Part shown: positions 49,400-60,455 of the stretch, piece by piece
Layout: each line of letters opens with the position of its first letter
How positions within the stretch are numbered: position 1 is the first letter of the stretch
Assembly: GCA_028023455.1 (NCBI GenBank)
Contig: JAQFVV010012545.1
Location: 1,612,001 to 1,676,000 of the forward strand
Source: Epiperipatus broadwayi
Taxonomy: Eukaryota > Onychophora > Udeonychophora > Euonychophora > Peripatidae
Direction of reading: 5' to 3'
Length of the DNA stretch: 64,000 bases
Position numbers and translations under genes: made by a program
Notes under the pieces: model-generated
The model's input: the letters and a program-made list of their open reading frames with translations, nothing else
Told to the model about the DNA's origin: nothing
Databases searched by the model: none

Positions 49400-50070
49400 G
49401 TTGGACAACAACCATAAACTCTCTGGCTTAACTTCCTTTCTGTATAGAAATGTGCACCTTTGTAAATTCGAGGCAGATAAAAAAGCTAACCTAATGTCAT
49501 ATAGGAACGACCTAATAAAAGTTGGTTTTAATCAGAATTTAATTGAGAAAAAATAAAACAATTTTGCTTCAAAATAAATAATGCCACTAACACAGACAAA
49601 CAAAGACTTCTACTCCCTTATCTGTCTATGCATAAAAGTTTTTACAATATATTCAATAATAAATATCATTTACGCTTTCACACACCTTCCAACTCCAACA
49701 AACTAATTAATAACCCTAAAGACAGCCTACCATCTTCGCTGACACCTCAGGTGGTCTATACTATTGCCTGCCCTGAAAAACATTGTAAATCATCATATTA
49801 CAGTGAGACTAGGGCCTCTCTGTCCACTAGGCTTTCCCAACACCCATAATCCTATAATAAAGCATTGGTAGACATTTCTTATAGTTCAGTTTTTGCACAG
49901 CACCACACTTTGGTCGGTCACGATTGCCAACCTAGAGATCCAGTGGTGGTTTGCAGAGAGCGACACGATCTCAAAAGATAAAAGAAGCTTACTTTATTGC
50001 TAGAGATAGCAATGCCATAAATAGAAAAGACTCTTGTTACAAAATATCCAGGAAATGGAATACATAACTA
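49400..50070 (+). pseudogene. Penelope-like element, GIY-YIG endonuclease relic
   Basis: Plus-strand remains of a Penelope-like ORF. The upstream part gives SFLYRNVHLCKFEADKK-like sequence. From 49628 an open frame ends VVYTIACPEKHCKSSYYSET, followed by RASLSTRLSQH. That is the GIY-YIG core (YxIxC ... YxGETxRxLxxRLxxH), with Ser in place of the second Gly. After a stop it continues SSVFAQHHTLVGHDCQPRD, VVVCRERHDLKR and, in another frame, AINRKDSCYKISRKW. The H-x-x-x-x-GHDC and NR-x-D motifs belong to Penelope endonucleases. The reverse transcriptase half is missing. This family differs from the other three copies in the window. Confidence 0.8.
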
Positions 50071-51419
50071 TCGCATTTGCATAAATTTACATCGCTCTTA
50101 ATCAATTTACTTGTCTATTTACAAGATGGCTATGAATACGAGAGCTCTGACCATTGAAAGCGCTTAGCCATGAATTTAAATATATATATATTTCTTTATT
50201 TGTCTTCAGCTTTGTGTGCTCATGCGTCTTAACGCATTTTATATTTTACAAACAAATATACAAAACTTCAACAAGTTATATTGAACTTAAAATGTATTAA
50301 ATATCTATTTTAAAATGTTAAAACCATATTAAATTGAAAGAAAACAAAATCTTTATACTACCCTCTCACGAGTCTTATTTAAAACAAATGAAAGTTCTAG
50401 AAACAGTTTTTAACTATGATATATAAAATGATTGAAAAAAAATATTTTCCTGCCCTCTGTTCCATATCTAAGAAATTGGGTGACTTACTAAAAAGATGAA
50501 AGTCCCAAATGAATTATGCTGGTATTAGGTAGTTTAATACCAGATTGCAAGCAATTCTAGTGAATTTAAATATATTCAATAAAAGTATTTAAAAATCTTT
50601 TACTGCATTAAATCTTTATTGGAAAAAAAATTCATGACTGTTGAAAAAAAATCTATTGAAAACTCTTCTGCACTATAATTAGAAGTATTAACTAATGCTT
50701 TAAAATCTTTTCTTTTAATAATTCTACCAGAATTTTATTAATTCATTAAGTTGTTCACATTATTACCTAATGCACTATAGCCTCTTCATTCTACTTTTAC
50801 TATCTTCTTATAAAAGCATAGATGAAAGATTATTATTTCTATCATACAAATTACATATACATTCTTCCCATCTTTTCAATACACCACCTTCCACTAATAC
50901 TTTGTTTTTCTTTACTTGAATTATGGTTTTATTCCTGTGTCTTAGTTTTAACTAGATAAAGTATTTCAGTTTATATTTTATATTTCTTTTCTAAACACAT
51001 CTGTCTAGCTTCATTTTTACAAATTTCTATTCCTTGTTAAGTTTTTTATTTGCATTTCTACATATTTTAGTGATTATATTTTTTCATAATTTTTTCCTCT
51101 ATCACTTTATTAATCATGTCATTTTTATTCTTATTTTTTTTTATATCTACTACAAATGCAACAGTTACTTTAATTATTTGCTATCTTTCATTTGAATTTA
51201 TATTATCCTATATCCTGCTAATATTGATATTTTTATTCAACAGATTAAAAAGAACTAACCTACCTTTAATTTAATAAATAAGTTATTTTCTTCTTGCTTC
51301 ATAACTTCCTATTATTATAAATTTTTTTGATGTAACATACATTTTTTATGTCCTTTAGAGAATACTAATTTTTTATCAAACTGAATGCAGTTATTTGTAT
51401 TTATATAGTAGAATATTTC

Positions 51420-52632
51420 CATCATCTAATATTAAGTATTGAATGTCTTTAAAAAAAATTTAACTTTATTTAAATTTTCCAATTATATTCAACCTTTAGT
51501 AATAGCACACAAGTTAATCTATGTACAATGTTTTGAGATATTATTGCCCTCTCTTCTTCAGATGTTGCTGAGCCTGACTAGTGGCAATATTAGCATGGGA
51601 ATCGAATCTGGACCCTTAGATTCTTGAATATTGAATTTTAAGATAAAACTCTATCCAACTGAGCCATCCTACCAAAGGTGACAGTCAGTAGAAATTTCAT
51701 ATACTTGTCTGTGAGATTCTTCCTGATTTCTCCACTTTTTTCTAAGAGCAAAGTTGATTAGTGATTTCCACACACTAAGTATAGTCACAATAGGTTGACT
51801 TATAGGATTATTTGCCATTATCATGTGAGCAGCATCTTTGAATTTTCTTCTTTGTACCTTTTCCTTTTTATCCAAGATTTTTGTATTTTCCCAATTGAAC
51901 ATATGTTCATTGGTACATTCATGGTGGCTACCTAGGCACATCTGTTTTCTCTCTTCTAATCATCAGTTTGTGCTCTTGCAATCACTTTTCAATGAACCAA
52001 CTGGTCTCACCAATATTCATTCTTTCACATTCATATGGTATTTCATAGAAGCAGTTTTTTCTTTTCAGTATTTCAAGTTTAAGCTTTGTAGATATTATAT
52101 TGATTGCAGATTTTCCTTAATTTGTCTGCTATTTTTGGTATGTACCAATATATTACAATACCAATAATTGTTTTTTTCTTTTGATGGTTTTTTTTTTTTT
52201 TGGTGCCTATTAAAGATTTTCTTAATAACAGTTGATGAATAAACATTTTTCATAAGAGTTTATTCTATATAGATCTTTGTTTTCAAATTGCTGATTTCTG
52301 AACAAACTTTGTTTGCTTTGCTCCATGATGATAGTATAACTCCATGTTTTGTGTTTCTGGTATGATTTAATGTATATGCTAAGTATTTTCCTGTACGTGG
52401 GTTTTCTGTAAACTATAGTTTTAATTTTGCTATGAAGGAATTTTGTCACAAGAACATCTACGAATGCCAATTTGTGTTCTTACTCTATAGTGAAATTAAT
52501 TGAAGGGGATATGTTGTTGATGTTTTTCTAGAAATTTGTAATAGTGCTCCACCACATGACCATACAATAAATGTATCATCAACATGGCAAAGCCAAACTT
52601 TAGGTGGATATGGAGTAATCTTTATGGCTGTT
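51420..52632 (-). mobile_element. Penelope-like element copy, left arm of palindrome
   Basis: Minus-strand copy. It starts at the palindrome centre with the reverse-transcriptase catalytic region (HVDDTFIVW, family YVDDT), then after frameshifts gives AFVDVLVTKFLHSKIKTIVY and RKPTY (family LPFLDVLV...TTVYRKPT), then a linker, and at 51941-51669 the endonuclease end with ECTNEHMFNWENTKILDK. The 3' region holds a tRNA-like module (51590-51682), and an A+T-rich tail follows to about 51420. It is 5' truncated in the RT and broken by several stops and frameshifts. Confidence 0.85.
51590..51682 (-). other. tRNA-like module in Penelope 3' end (left arm)
   Basis: On the minus strand TGGCTCAGTTG matches the pol III A-box pattern TRGYNNARNNG exactly. 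About 50 bases later GATTCGATTCC differs from the B-box pattern GGTTCGANTCC at one position. It sits just after the endonuclease ORF. The same module is found at the same place in the copies at 41172 and 53640. Confidence 0.65.
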
Positions 52633-52710
52633 GTTTTAAGTTCTTACATGTAAACCACAGCCATAAAGACTACTCCATATCCACCTAAAGTGTGACTTCA
52701 CCATATTGAT
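52580..52710. repeat. Palindrome centre between two Penelope copies
   Basis: Sequence left of about 52632 is repeated in inverted orientation right of about 52653. The ACTTTAGGTGGATATGGAGT block (from about 52597) reappears as its reverse complement (ACTCCATATCCACCTAAAGT, ending near 52691). Spacer about 20 bp. The homologous arms extend outward for about 1 kb each with divergence. Confidence 0.9.
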
Positions 52711-53626
52711 GATACATTCATTGTATGGCCACCTGGTGAAGCATTATTACAAACTTACTAGAAACACATTAACAATGTATCCCCTTCAATTAAATTCACA
52801 ATAGTCAGAACAAGAACACAACTGGTATTTTAAATGTTCTTGTGACAACATTACCTCATAGCAAAATCAAAACTACAGTTTACAGAAAAATACTTACATA
52901 TACATCCAATCACACCAAAGCACAAAACATGGAGGTGTACAATCACTATGGAACAGAGCAAAGTAAGTTTGTTCAGAAACCAGAGATTTGAAAAAAAGAA
53001 AAGATCTATATAGAACAAACTCTTATGAAAATGGTTATCAATCAGCTGTTATTAAAAAAATCTTATAAAGACAACAAAAAGAACCATCAAAAGAAAAAAT
53101 AATTATTGGTACTGTAGTGTAGGCATACATATCAAAAATAACAGACAAATTAATGAAAATCTGCAATCGGTATAATATCAGAACAGCTTTCCAGAACCAT
53201 ACCACCCTACGAGAAATTCTAACATCTAGAAACCCTAAATTTGAAATACTAAAAAGCAAAAACTGCATCTATGAAATATTATATTAATGTGGAAGAATGT
53301 ATACTGGTGAAACCAGTCAACCTATTGAAGAGTGATTGCAAGAGCACAAACTGATGATTAGAAGAAAGAAAACAGATGTGTCTTAGCAGAACATATATGT
53401 ACCAATGAATATATGTTCAATTGGGAAAATACAAAAATCTTGGATAAAAAGAAAAAAGTACAAAAAAGAAAATTCAAAGATGCTGCTCACACGATAATGG
53501 CAAATAATCCCATAAGTCACCCTAATGTGACTATACATAATGTATGGAAAACACTAATCAAGTTTGCTCTTAGAAAAGGTGGAGAAATCAGGAGGAACCT
53601 AACAGATATGAAATTTATATTGACTG

Positions 53627-53712
53627 TCATCTTTGGCAGAATGGTTCAGTTGATTAGAGCATCACCTTAAAATTCAATATTCAAGAATCTAAGGGTTCAG
53701 GCTCAATTCCCA
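53627..53712 (+). other. tRNA-like module in Penelope 3' end (right arm)
   Basis: TGGTTCAGTTG matches the A-box pattern. GGCTCAATTCC is a B-box with two deviations, following at the same spacing as in the left-arm copy. It lies directly after the endonuclease reading frame. Confidence 0.65.
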
Positions 53713-53767
53713 TGATAGTATTGTCACTGGTCAGGCCCAGAAACTCTCGAAACTTTATGCATATACT

Positions 53768-54033
53768 AACATTAGAAGTTATTCTTATTTTTCTCCTTTA
53801 CTTTCTTTGCATTTCTTTATATATGCATATATATTGCTTACAATAACTCCCCTCATATACACTTTAATGCAAAATTTTTTTAAATATAATTCCTTTACTT
53901 TCCTGACAGTTTTGATTGTCCTGCAGTCTTCATCAGAGCTACAATATTAAATGATATAAACATATAAAATTTTATGTATTGAAGTGTATATGAGGGGAGT
54001 TATTGTAAGCAATATATATATGAATATATTAAC
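53768..54033. mobile_element. Insertion in Penelope 3' tail with 37 bp inverted repeats
   Basis: Compared with the other copies, the 3' tail is interrupted here; related sequences ATACTAAC and ATATTAAC lie at the two sides. Inside, 53829-53864 and 53982-54018 are perfect inverted repeats of about 37 bp (TATTGCTTACAATAACTCCC type). A degenerate hammerhead-like sequence lies between them on the minus strand (53893-53945). No protein is coded. It could be a MITE or a fragment of a Penelope pseudo-LTR. Confidence 0.6.
53893..53945 (-). other. Degenerate hammerhead-like motif
   Basis: On the minus strand CTGATGA (53936-53930) is followed by a five-pair stem GACTG/CAATC with one C-A mismatch, then AAAA where GAAA is required, then C-TGTC. 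The conserved G of GAAA is changed in a TCG to TCA context, as methyl-CpG decay would give. Stem I pairs poorly. Probably a dead hammerhead. Confidence 0.4.
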
Positions 54034-54843
54034 CTGTGTGCTATTTACTAATAATTGAATATAATTGGAAAGTTAAAATAAAGTTAAATAGTCCAATATA
54101 ACAACTAAAATACCATCATCACAAGCCTTCAGGAAAACAATAAAAGCAGTTAGGTTTTTTAATTAAGGTCTTCAAAAATTTTTATTATGCCTAGATAAAT
54201 ATTCTAGCTATGATATAATCACAGCTAAAACTAATTAAACTGGAAGAGCAAGCTGAAATCACAATTTAGTTTTGGTTACATAATAGCTGAAATATTTGTC
54301 TAGATTACTGTGTGAAAAATTCCATTTATGTTTAATGTTTATACCTATAAATCTATAAAAATCTTTAATATATATATTGAAGTTTATAAAAAACAAAATT
54401 TGTATTATAAGTCATGTAAGCTTTCAGGAAAAACATATCAAAATATATCATTACTAACATTTCAGCAAAATAATATTTGCCTTCAAAAGGATAAAAGTGC
54501 TCAAATGTAATATTACTTTTATTCAATCGATAGCAAATATTGTTTACTGAAATATTAGTAAATATATATTTTAATATTCTAGATAGTTGTTTCTAAAAAA
54601 CTTACATAATATATATATATATATATAAATAATAAACTTCCATGGGGTGTTAATATAAATGTGTGCAGCCCATGGAAATTGGACAGCTTTCTTTTATTTA
54701 TACATACTTTAGTACTGTGTTTATTAATATATATATAAGATATTTTTATTTAAAAATAAAATAAAATTTGATTCTCTACATGATTTAAATTGCATTGTTA
54801 CTAAAAATATTAGTGAATTCTTGCCCCTATTTAAGCTACATAC

Positions 54844-55156
54844 CTTAACTGCCATGAAATGTTTGAGAAGTGTTCCATAAAGGTATAACATTGATGAACC
54901 TACTTCTAATTCTAAATTAATGAGATCAGGCTCCATAGCAGTCGGGTCAAAATCGGGAGGTGGTTTATGAACAATCTTCCGTAATAAAGGCATGTTTTTT
55001 CTTTCAGGTTTTAAAGGAGCTAATAATATCTCTTCTTTCTCAGGAGTGCTAATTTGCAAATCTGATCTTGATTTGAGCAATGGAGGGATGGGATGATACG
55101 TGTAGCCAACGCTAAGGGCCACTATAGGGACTGACCAGCAGTCTACCCAGCCAAGG
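54844..55156 (-). CDS. BLTP1: BLTP1 exon c
   Basis: Exon of 313 nt (one base plus 104 codons). It opens with LGWVDCWSVPIVALSVGYTY, a Trp-rich motif typical of this part of BLTP1. A proline/lysine-rich loop follows (HPIPPLLKSRSD, then PLKPERKNMPLLRK), and then PPPDFDPTAMEPDLINLELE and GSSMLYLYGTLLKHFMAVK. Alternating strands and a loop fit the groove fold. The acceptor is a long T run ending in AG before 55156 and the donor is AAG/GTATGT after 54844. The phase 2 entry and phase 0 exit match the neighbours. A TGTAACGG sequence lies about 30 bases upstream in the intron, but I see no element there. Confidence 0.9.
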
Positions 55157-57595
55157 CTAAAAAAAAAAAAAGGCATATATATATTGTAACGGTCCGACCA
55201 TTTGTAAAATGTGATCATCAATGTTAATTTAGCACAAATTATAATAATCATATAAATATGAAAAATTAGTATTAATTAATTAAAATAATCTTAGAGATTT
55301 CACACTCAAACCCAAATAACAGAAATGAAACAAGATAGGAAAAAAATATAATTTAATTCAATTATAAATCATACTAATGGTAAACATAGCTATAATAATA
55401 AGAATATTCCAAATTACATCACCTTTCCAGACCATTAATCATTCCTAAATGACTGAGAAAAAATTAGATCCTTTATGGATTATAAATTTATATTAGATTA
55501 AAAACCAGAGCACCATTCCAAACTGAGAAATCCATAGGAGGATATACTACCTAGGTTATAAATTTAATTTATAATTTAAATGGTAGAACTTATGAAAAGA
55601 GAAACAGAAAGTCAGATATGTATATTTATTATACAATAAGACATATAAAATATTAAAAACATGATTACATTATTAAATTATAAAATAATAAGTCTTTAAA
55701 TATTACCATTCTTCAAGTGATCACCCTTTTAAACACTAAAGTTTTATTAATATCTTCAGTTTAAAATCTCTTTTATGTTATGTTTAACATTTTTTCCTTT
55801 CTTTGCTTTTCATTACTGAGTCTATTTCAGCATTGAAGACACTGTACATCCATCTTTGATAATATAAAAACAATAATTCTTCAATAATTCTTTTTTATTG
55901 CTTCAAGTTATGATTTATTCAGATCATATTTCCTTAAATCACTTTTAGTTAATAATCACTTTGCAAATATAAATTTTTACTAAATTGTTTACATTAAATC
56001 TCAAAAGCGCTAAGCAGACCTATTACACATTATAATATAATTATAGCTTCACTAACGCATGTGAAAAAAGTTGTATATTTATAAATTTTTACTGTAGGTT
56101 TAGAAGAACTCAGAAATGGCAGTTCAAGTTTGATCATAAATCAGGCTGAAGATAAATTATTAATCTAGGCTACATTGATCCAGGAAAATGACACAAGCAT
56201 CGAAATTAGCAGCTGCCAACCATAATATCAGTTTTATAATATTTATCTTTATTCATAACTTTGGAGTTAATAAAAATAAATTTAAAGTTTTTACAAACCA
56301 TTAACGATAATTGTAAAACAAAAGACTGACTGGAAATGCTGGCAAGAATGCTAGCTTTCAATAAAAATTTTAAATCACATTTTATTTAAATTATCATTGA
56401 TTAAAATAATAAATCATATTCTATTATTTTAAAACTAATTTTATTAATTACAATAAAAATATTTGTTCCAATATAAAAATTATTTTTATAAATTTCAAAC
56501 ACTTAAGATTCGCCCATACAAAAGCATTTGGGTTCAAAAAGATAGATGGCCATTCTATCTTTTCCAAAGACTTTATCATGTGGTTGAGTGTTAGTATTCA
56601 TTCATTTATAGTTAAAATCTTCAAAGCGCATGTGCAACAGCGTAATGCTGTGTTAAATATTACAGTTTACAAACATCGCGCTATAAAAAATGATTTATTT
56701 TACAAAACAAAATTAAATCTTTTTTAAAAATCATATTTTATTTCAAAGTTTGAATGATTGATCTTTGAACCTTGAACTTTAATCTTAGAGACGACACAAG
56801 CAAATTTAAATTTGCAAATAAAATAAAAAAATTTTTTCCTTTTCTTATTTTATTTGTTTACTCACTTTTTTTTAATATCATTTTTATTAAAATTGTTACC
56901 CAAAGATAACCAGCACTTAACTACTATTATAGTCAATGATGTATCTTGCTTTGCAATCAATACAATATATACATATACACAATACATTAGTAACAAATGA
57001 TTTGATATGAAAAAAATTCAAATATGAAACTTACATAAATATTAAATCAATATTAACAAAACAAGTTTTTATATATTTCTTTTAAAAATATATATATATT
57101 TTATCTATCACTATTATCTTTAATATTTTCCTAGCACAAACTTTTGTTATTAATGCATATTTTGTTTAATCCCTAAAATAAGTTGAAAACTGTTAGAATT
57201 ACAATTTAACTATTACATTTGATTAAAATCTCTTCAGTTTAAATTAAAATTTATATTGCAATTAATAGTAATCATACAATTAATCATTTTTTTTAAAGAA
57301 ATTTGCTGTTAACTGAAAAAAGACCCTTTGATTTTTCTCCAAGCTTTAAAAAAATTGATATTTCAATGCCCCTCCCTCACATACAATCTTAACTTTGCTG
57401 CTGTTAATAATGTAGTTTTTTTATTACGATAAAAGGTGGAATGCTCACCATCTTGCACCAGCCAAAATGTAGTGTTTACTGACTCTTTAAGACTTTCTTC
57501 TCAATTGTGTGATTATTCTTGACTGAAACATCAGCTGAATTTTTTTGAAAGCAAGATGAAAGTTTAAAGTTTATGTAATATTTTTTAGAAACTAA

Positions 57596-57790
57596 AATGA
57601 AGCTGGGCTAAACATATTTTCAGAAGATAATAACAAAGAGACGCTAAAACCTAAGAGATTATAAAAGACCACATGTAAGATGAATAGAAGTAAAATAAGC
57701 AAATTTGTGAGTATATATGGGAAAGAGAATTTGAGAAACTAAATATAACTTGGGAGAGATTTCATTTTTGTAATGGATCGATAGTGATTG
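57596..57790 (+). pseudogene. RTE-type LINE 3' tail relic
   Basis: On the plus strand, with frame changes, the segment reads LKWAKHIFRR..., then IIKDHM, then an ending like LG-x-x-FI. This matches the C-terminal end of RTE-family ORFs (consensus LKWxWAGHV...RW...LGEAFIQQW). It ends in a GAT-rich tail (GATAGTGATTGAAAATGATGATG). The same tail type occurs at 1950-2245, so both probably come from one family. Heavily decayed. Confidence 0.55.
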
Positions 57791-58089
57791 AAAATGATGA
57801 TGTAGCTAATACATTTTAATTCATTTTAATTGTTTATATATAAGAACTTATCACATTTTTATAACTTTGCTTTTTCTAAACTAGAAGATTGAAAGTTTTA
57901 GAAATGGTAATCTTAATTCCTAAAAATTTTATTCAGGTGACTTGATCTAATTCCATATCTCCTGGAAAGGAAACAAACAAATTATCTGATTATAAAAATA
58001 GAAAATAACTTCAAAAGTACTTTAATTAATATAAGAAAGGAATCGTATATAAAATTAACTGTGACCTTTATAATATGATTTACTATGAT

Positions 58090-58253
58090 CATATGGGGAA
58101 ATAGTTTGAGGTAAGAACCAAAAAACATAACAATGAAATAAAAAAACAAGATAAGTCTGTTTTATAAAATTCATATGGGGAAATAGTTTGAGGTAAGAAC
58201 CAAAAAACATAACAATGGAATAAAAAAGCAAGATAAGTCTGTTTTATAAAATT
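58090..58253. repeat. Tandem duplication, 82 bp unit, two copies
   Basis: 58090-58171 is repeated at 58172-58253 with only two or three differences. The unit begins CATATGGGGAAATAG and ends ATAAAATT. No coding content. The near-identity points to a recent duplication. Confidence 0.9.
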
Positions 58254-58779
58254 CATTACTTAACGTATGGACATAAAATAGATACTACAAAAAATATTAA
58301 ACCTTTAAATTACATTAAAGATCCAAAAAGAAGACAAACATATGAAACATATTACATTGAGCATAACTTAAGTAATTATATGAATATTTACAAAACTTCA
58401 ATAAATTTAGTTAACAACTGATCAATTAAAAATGGTTTGAAAATTATATAAGGTAATATATGTATTACTTATTCTGTATATATTTATATTATATATTCAA
58501 TTTTTTGAAATTATATTGGATCTCTATATGAAGATTTTATTCTATTTTACTGATGCTTTATTTTGATATTTTACTTCCATTATAGAACATAATGTTCTAT
58601 TGGTAATATTTGGTTAACATTAAAATAGATGATTAACATTTGAAAAGGGCATGAAACCATGTGCCAAAAAAGATTTTTTTATGTATAATTATTATTAATA
58701 TATATTTATATATCACATGATCTGTTTATCAACAATTAATGTGCTAGTATAGGAAATGTGATCATGTGATGCTTAATGG

Positions 58780-59180
58780 TTTAACACCAATCCTGCCTAA
58801 TAGGATAGTGGTGGCTATGGTTGTAAAAGAGCCAAAGACACCAAAATGTATGGGTGCTGAACTGAGTTCAGAACCATATGACTATATAAGCTATTGAGCT
58901 TAGATTGAAAATATTTTTTGTGTTTTCAATTTCATTCTCATAGTTTTGTAGTTAAGTAGAGATAAAAGGTGGTTGCTAGAGGGTAGCATTAGATCCTAAG
59001 ATCTAGATGCAGTGCTCTCAGATCCAAAGCTCCTCACTGACGAAGGCCACAAGCCAGAAACTAGTTTGGGGATATTGGATGAGTAGGCATTAGATAGGGA
59101 TTTTATGCACAAGCCTTCTGGCATCCATTGATTACTCTGTTTAGCACAGGTGGCAATACTGTATGGAGAGTTTTGCTCTG
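58780..59180 (+). repeat. Dispersed repeat carrying a hammerhead ribozyme
   Basis: A stretch with higher GC than its surroundings. Its 58850-59030 part resembles 25610-25790 (shared blocks around CTGAACTG, ATATGACTAT, GCTTAGAT, GCATTAGATC and, downstream, TCTGGCATC), so it belongs to a dispersed family with at least two copies here. I see no coding sequence. The ribozyme and family context suggest a Penelope-like element pseudo-LTR or a retrozyme-like repeat, but no Penelope protein is adjacent. Boundaries are approximate. Confidence 0.55.
59022..59080 (+). ncRNA. Hammerhead ribozyme, type I with minimal stem III
   Basis: All conserved core parts are present in order. Stem I outer helix ATCCAA (59022-59027) pairs with TTGGAT (59075-59080), inner helix TCCTCA (59031-59036) with TGGGGA (59067-59072, one G-T wobble), with an AGC/TA internal loop between. 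CTGACGA (59037-59043) is the CUGANGA box. Stem II is GGC/GCC with loop CACAA, flanked by an A-A mismatch where a G-C pair is usual. GAAA (59057-59060) follows. Then A-C, loop TA, G-T and a T form a two-base-pair stem III and the UH cleavage site at 59066. A minimal stem III is the known form in Penelope-like elements and retrozymes. The A-A pair and weak stem II may lower activity. Confidence 0.7.
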
Positions 59181-60297
59181 TTTATATTTATATAGCTGTT
59201 GTACTTTAAATGATCAAATTTCAATGATAAAATCTGATTATTTTTAATTGTGTATAGCTGTTGTATATGATTTTTATTAATTATTATAATTTAATCAATT
59301 TATCTATATTTTTTATCAATCATGATATTCTACTTAAAAATAGTAATAAGAATCATAATAATACTAAAAAAATTATCTTTTCAAAACAAATAGAACGTAA
59401 TTTAAATATATACACAGAGGAAAAAAGTATATCAGAAAATCTCAAAAGACTAAAATAGACTCAATATTATCACACATACTATATAAATATATACATATTC
59501 TTGTGTGCATATTAGTAAAAAAGAGATACTGTTTACATTATTAATTTTCATTTTTATTAGGATTCATGTCTGATAAATGTATCATATACATGTTTATTTA
59601 TATGTATGTATAAAAGAAAGAAACATAAATGAAATATAAACAAAAGTAAAAAAAAAATCAAGTTAAAAAGCAGTATCAAACAACTACTAACAACATACAC
59701 TATTATATTTGTGGCAACAGTTAATAATGGTAGCCTTTACTAGAAAACATTTTGTAATCAACAAACTACTACTAGTATTGTGAAAATGTAATTCAAATAA
59801 ATATTTCTTATTACTGGTAACAAATTCCACTGAAAATAAATAAATTTTCATTACAAAGAATTAAATAGCAAAAGACTCTAACTTCCATAAAAATTAATCT
59901 TATTTTTCTCATTTAATAGATGTCTATTTAAAAATAATTTATCTTATTAATAATATATAAATAAAATGGTTTAAATAATTGGAAAATTGTAGCTATATGG
60001 TAAATTCTCTGGATAAGCTGAAATAACTATGCAATAGAGTACATAATCAAACAATAATTCTTGATTATCATTAGTGATAAATTGTCACCATTTTTAATAC
60101 AATTTATTTCAGCATTACAGTTTTTTAAAACTACATCATAAAATTCAATGAGACCTTAACATTATTAAAATATTTTAAAAACCTAACTGGAAAAAACTCA
60201 ATAAAGAGAAATCATATAAACTATTTTTTTAAATACTTGTCTTTTAAACAGTTAGATTTAATTGATAAAAAAAAATAAATAATGGAGATTTATTTAC

Positions 60298-60455
60298 CTT
60301 TTCTGCGTTAAATTTCTCCATTTCTTTTCATTGTCTACTTTTTCCTTAATGGTGCCATCTCTGTTTGTAATTTTATTGTTTTTATCCAAGGCAAGTAAAG
60401 TATGGCGACTAGTAACAGATTCTGGAACAAATAATCGAACATCGACGCTTTCTCC
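60298..60455 (-). CDS. BLTP1: BLTP1 exon b
   Basis: Exon of 158 nt starting in phase 0 with GESVDVRLFVPES, a stretch I recall as conserved in KIAA1109, followed by a lysine-rich, charged segment (LDKNNKITNRDG, then EKKWRNLTQK). It ends with two bases of a serine codon. The acceptor is ATTTTAG before 60455; the donor AAAAG/GTAAAT follows 60298. The leftover AG joins the first C of exon c to read Gln-Lys-Ser-Leu-Gly-Trp, which supports both boundaries. The exon is too short to stand out as an open reading frame on its own. It probably supplies one beta strand and a loop of the groove. Confidence 0.85.

Larger units (their letters stand above)
52653..54150 (+). mobile_element. Penelope-like element copy, right arm of palindrome
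   Basis: Plus-strand copy mirroring the left arm. The RT end is at the palindrome centre, the linker follows, then a decayed GIY-YIG region (53270-53350: YTGETSQPIEE-like) and an endonuclease end at 53413-53670 (MFNWENTKILDKKKKVQKRK). A tRNA-like module follows at 53627-53712. The 3' tail is interrupted by an insertion (about 53768-54033) and resumes at about 54034 (GTGTGCTATTTACTAATAAT...), matching the tails of the other copies. Not functional: multiple frameshifts. Confidence 0.85.
49155..54843 (-). other. BLTP1 intron c/d
   Basis: 5.7 kb intron dominated by Penelope-like sequences: an endonuclease relic (49400-50070) and a head-to-head pair (51420-54150). The stretch 50160-51400 is AT-rich with no recognised feature. 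A (TA)n run lies near 54608-54628. Confidence 0.8.
55157..60297 (-). other. BLTP1 intron b/c
   Basis: 5.1 kb intron. It contains an RTE 3' tail (57596-57790, plus strand), a tandem duplication (58090-58253) and a repeat with a hammerhead ribozyme fold (58780-59180). The parts 55157-57590 and 59190-60297 are AT-rich with no recognisable feature. Confidence 0.75.
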
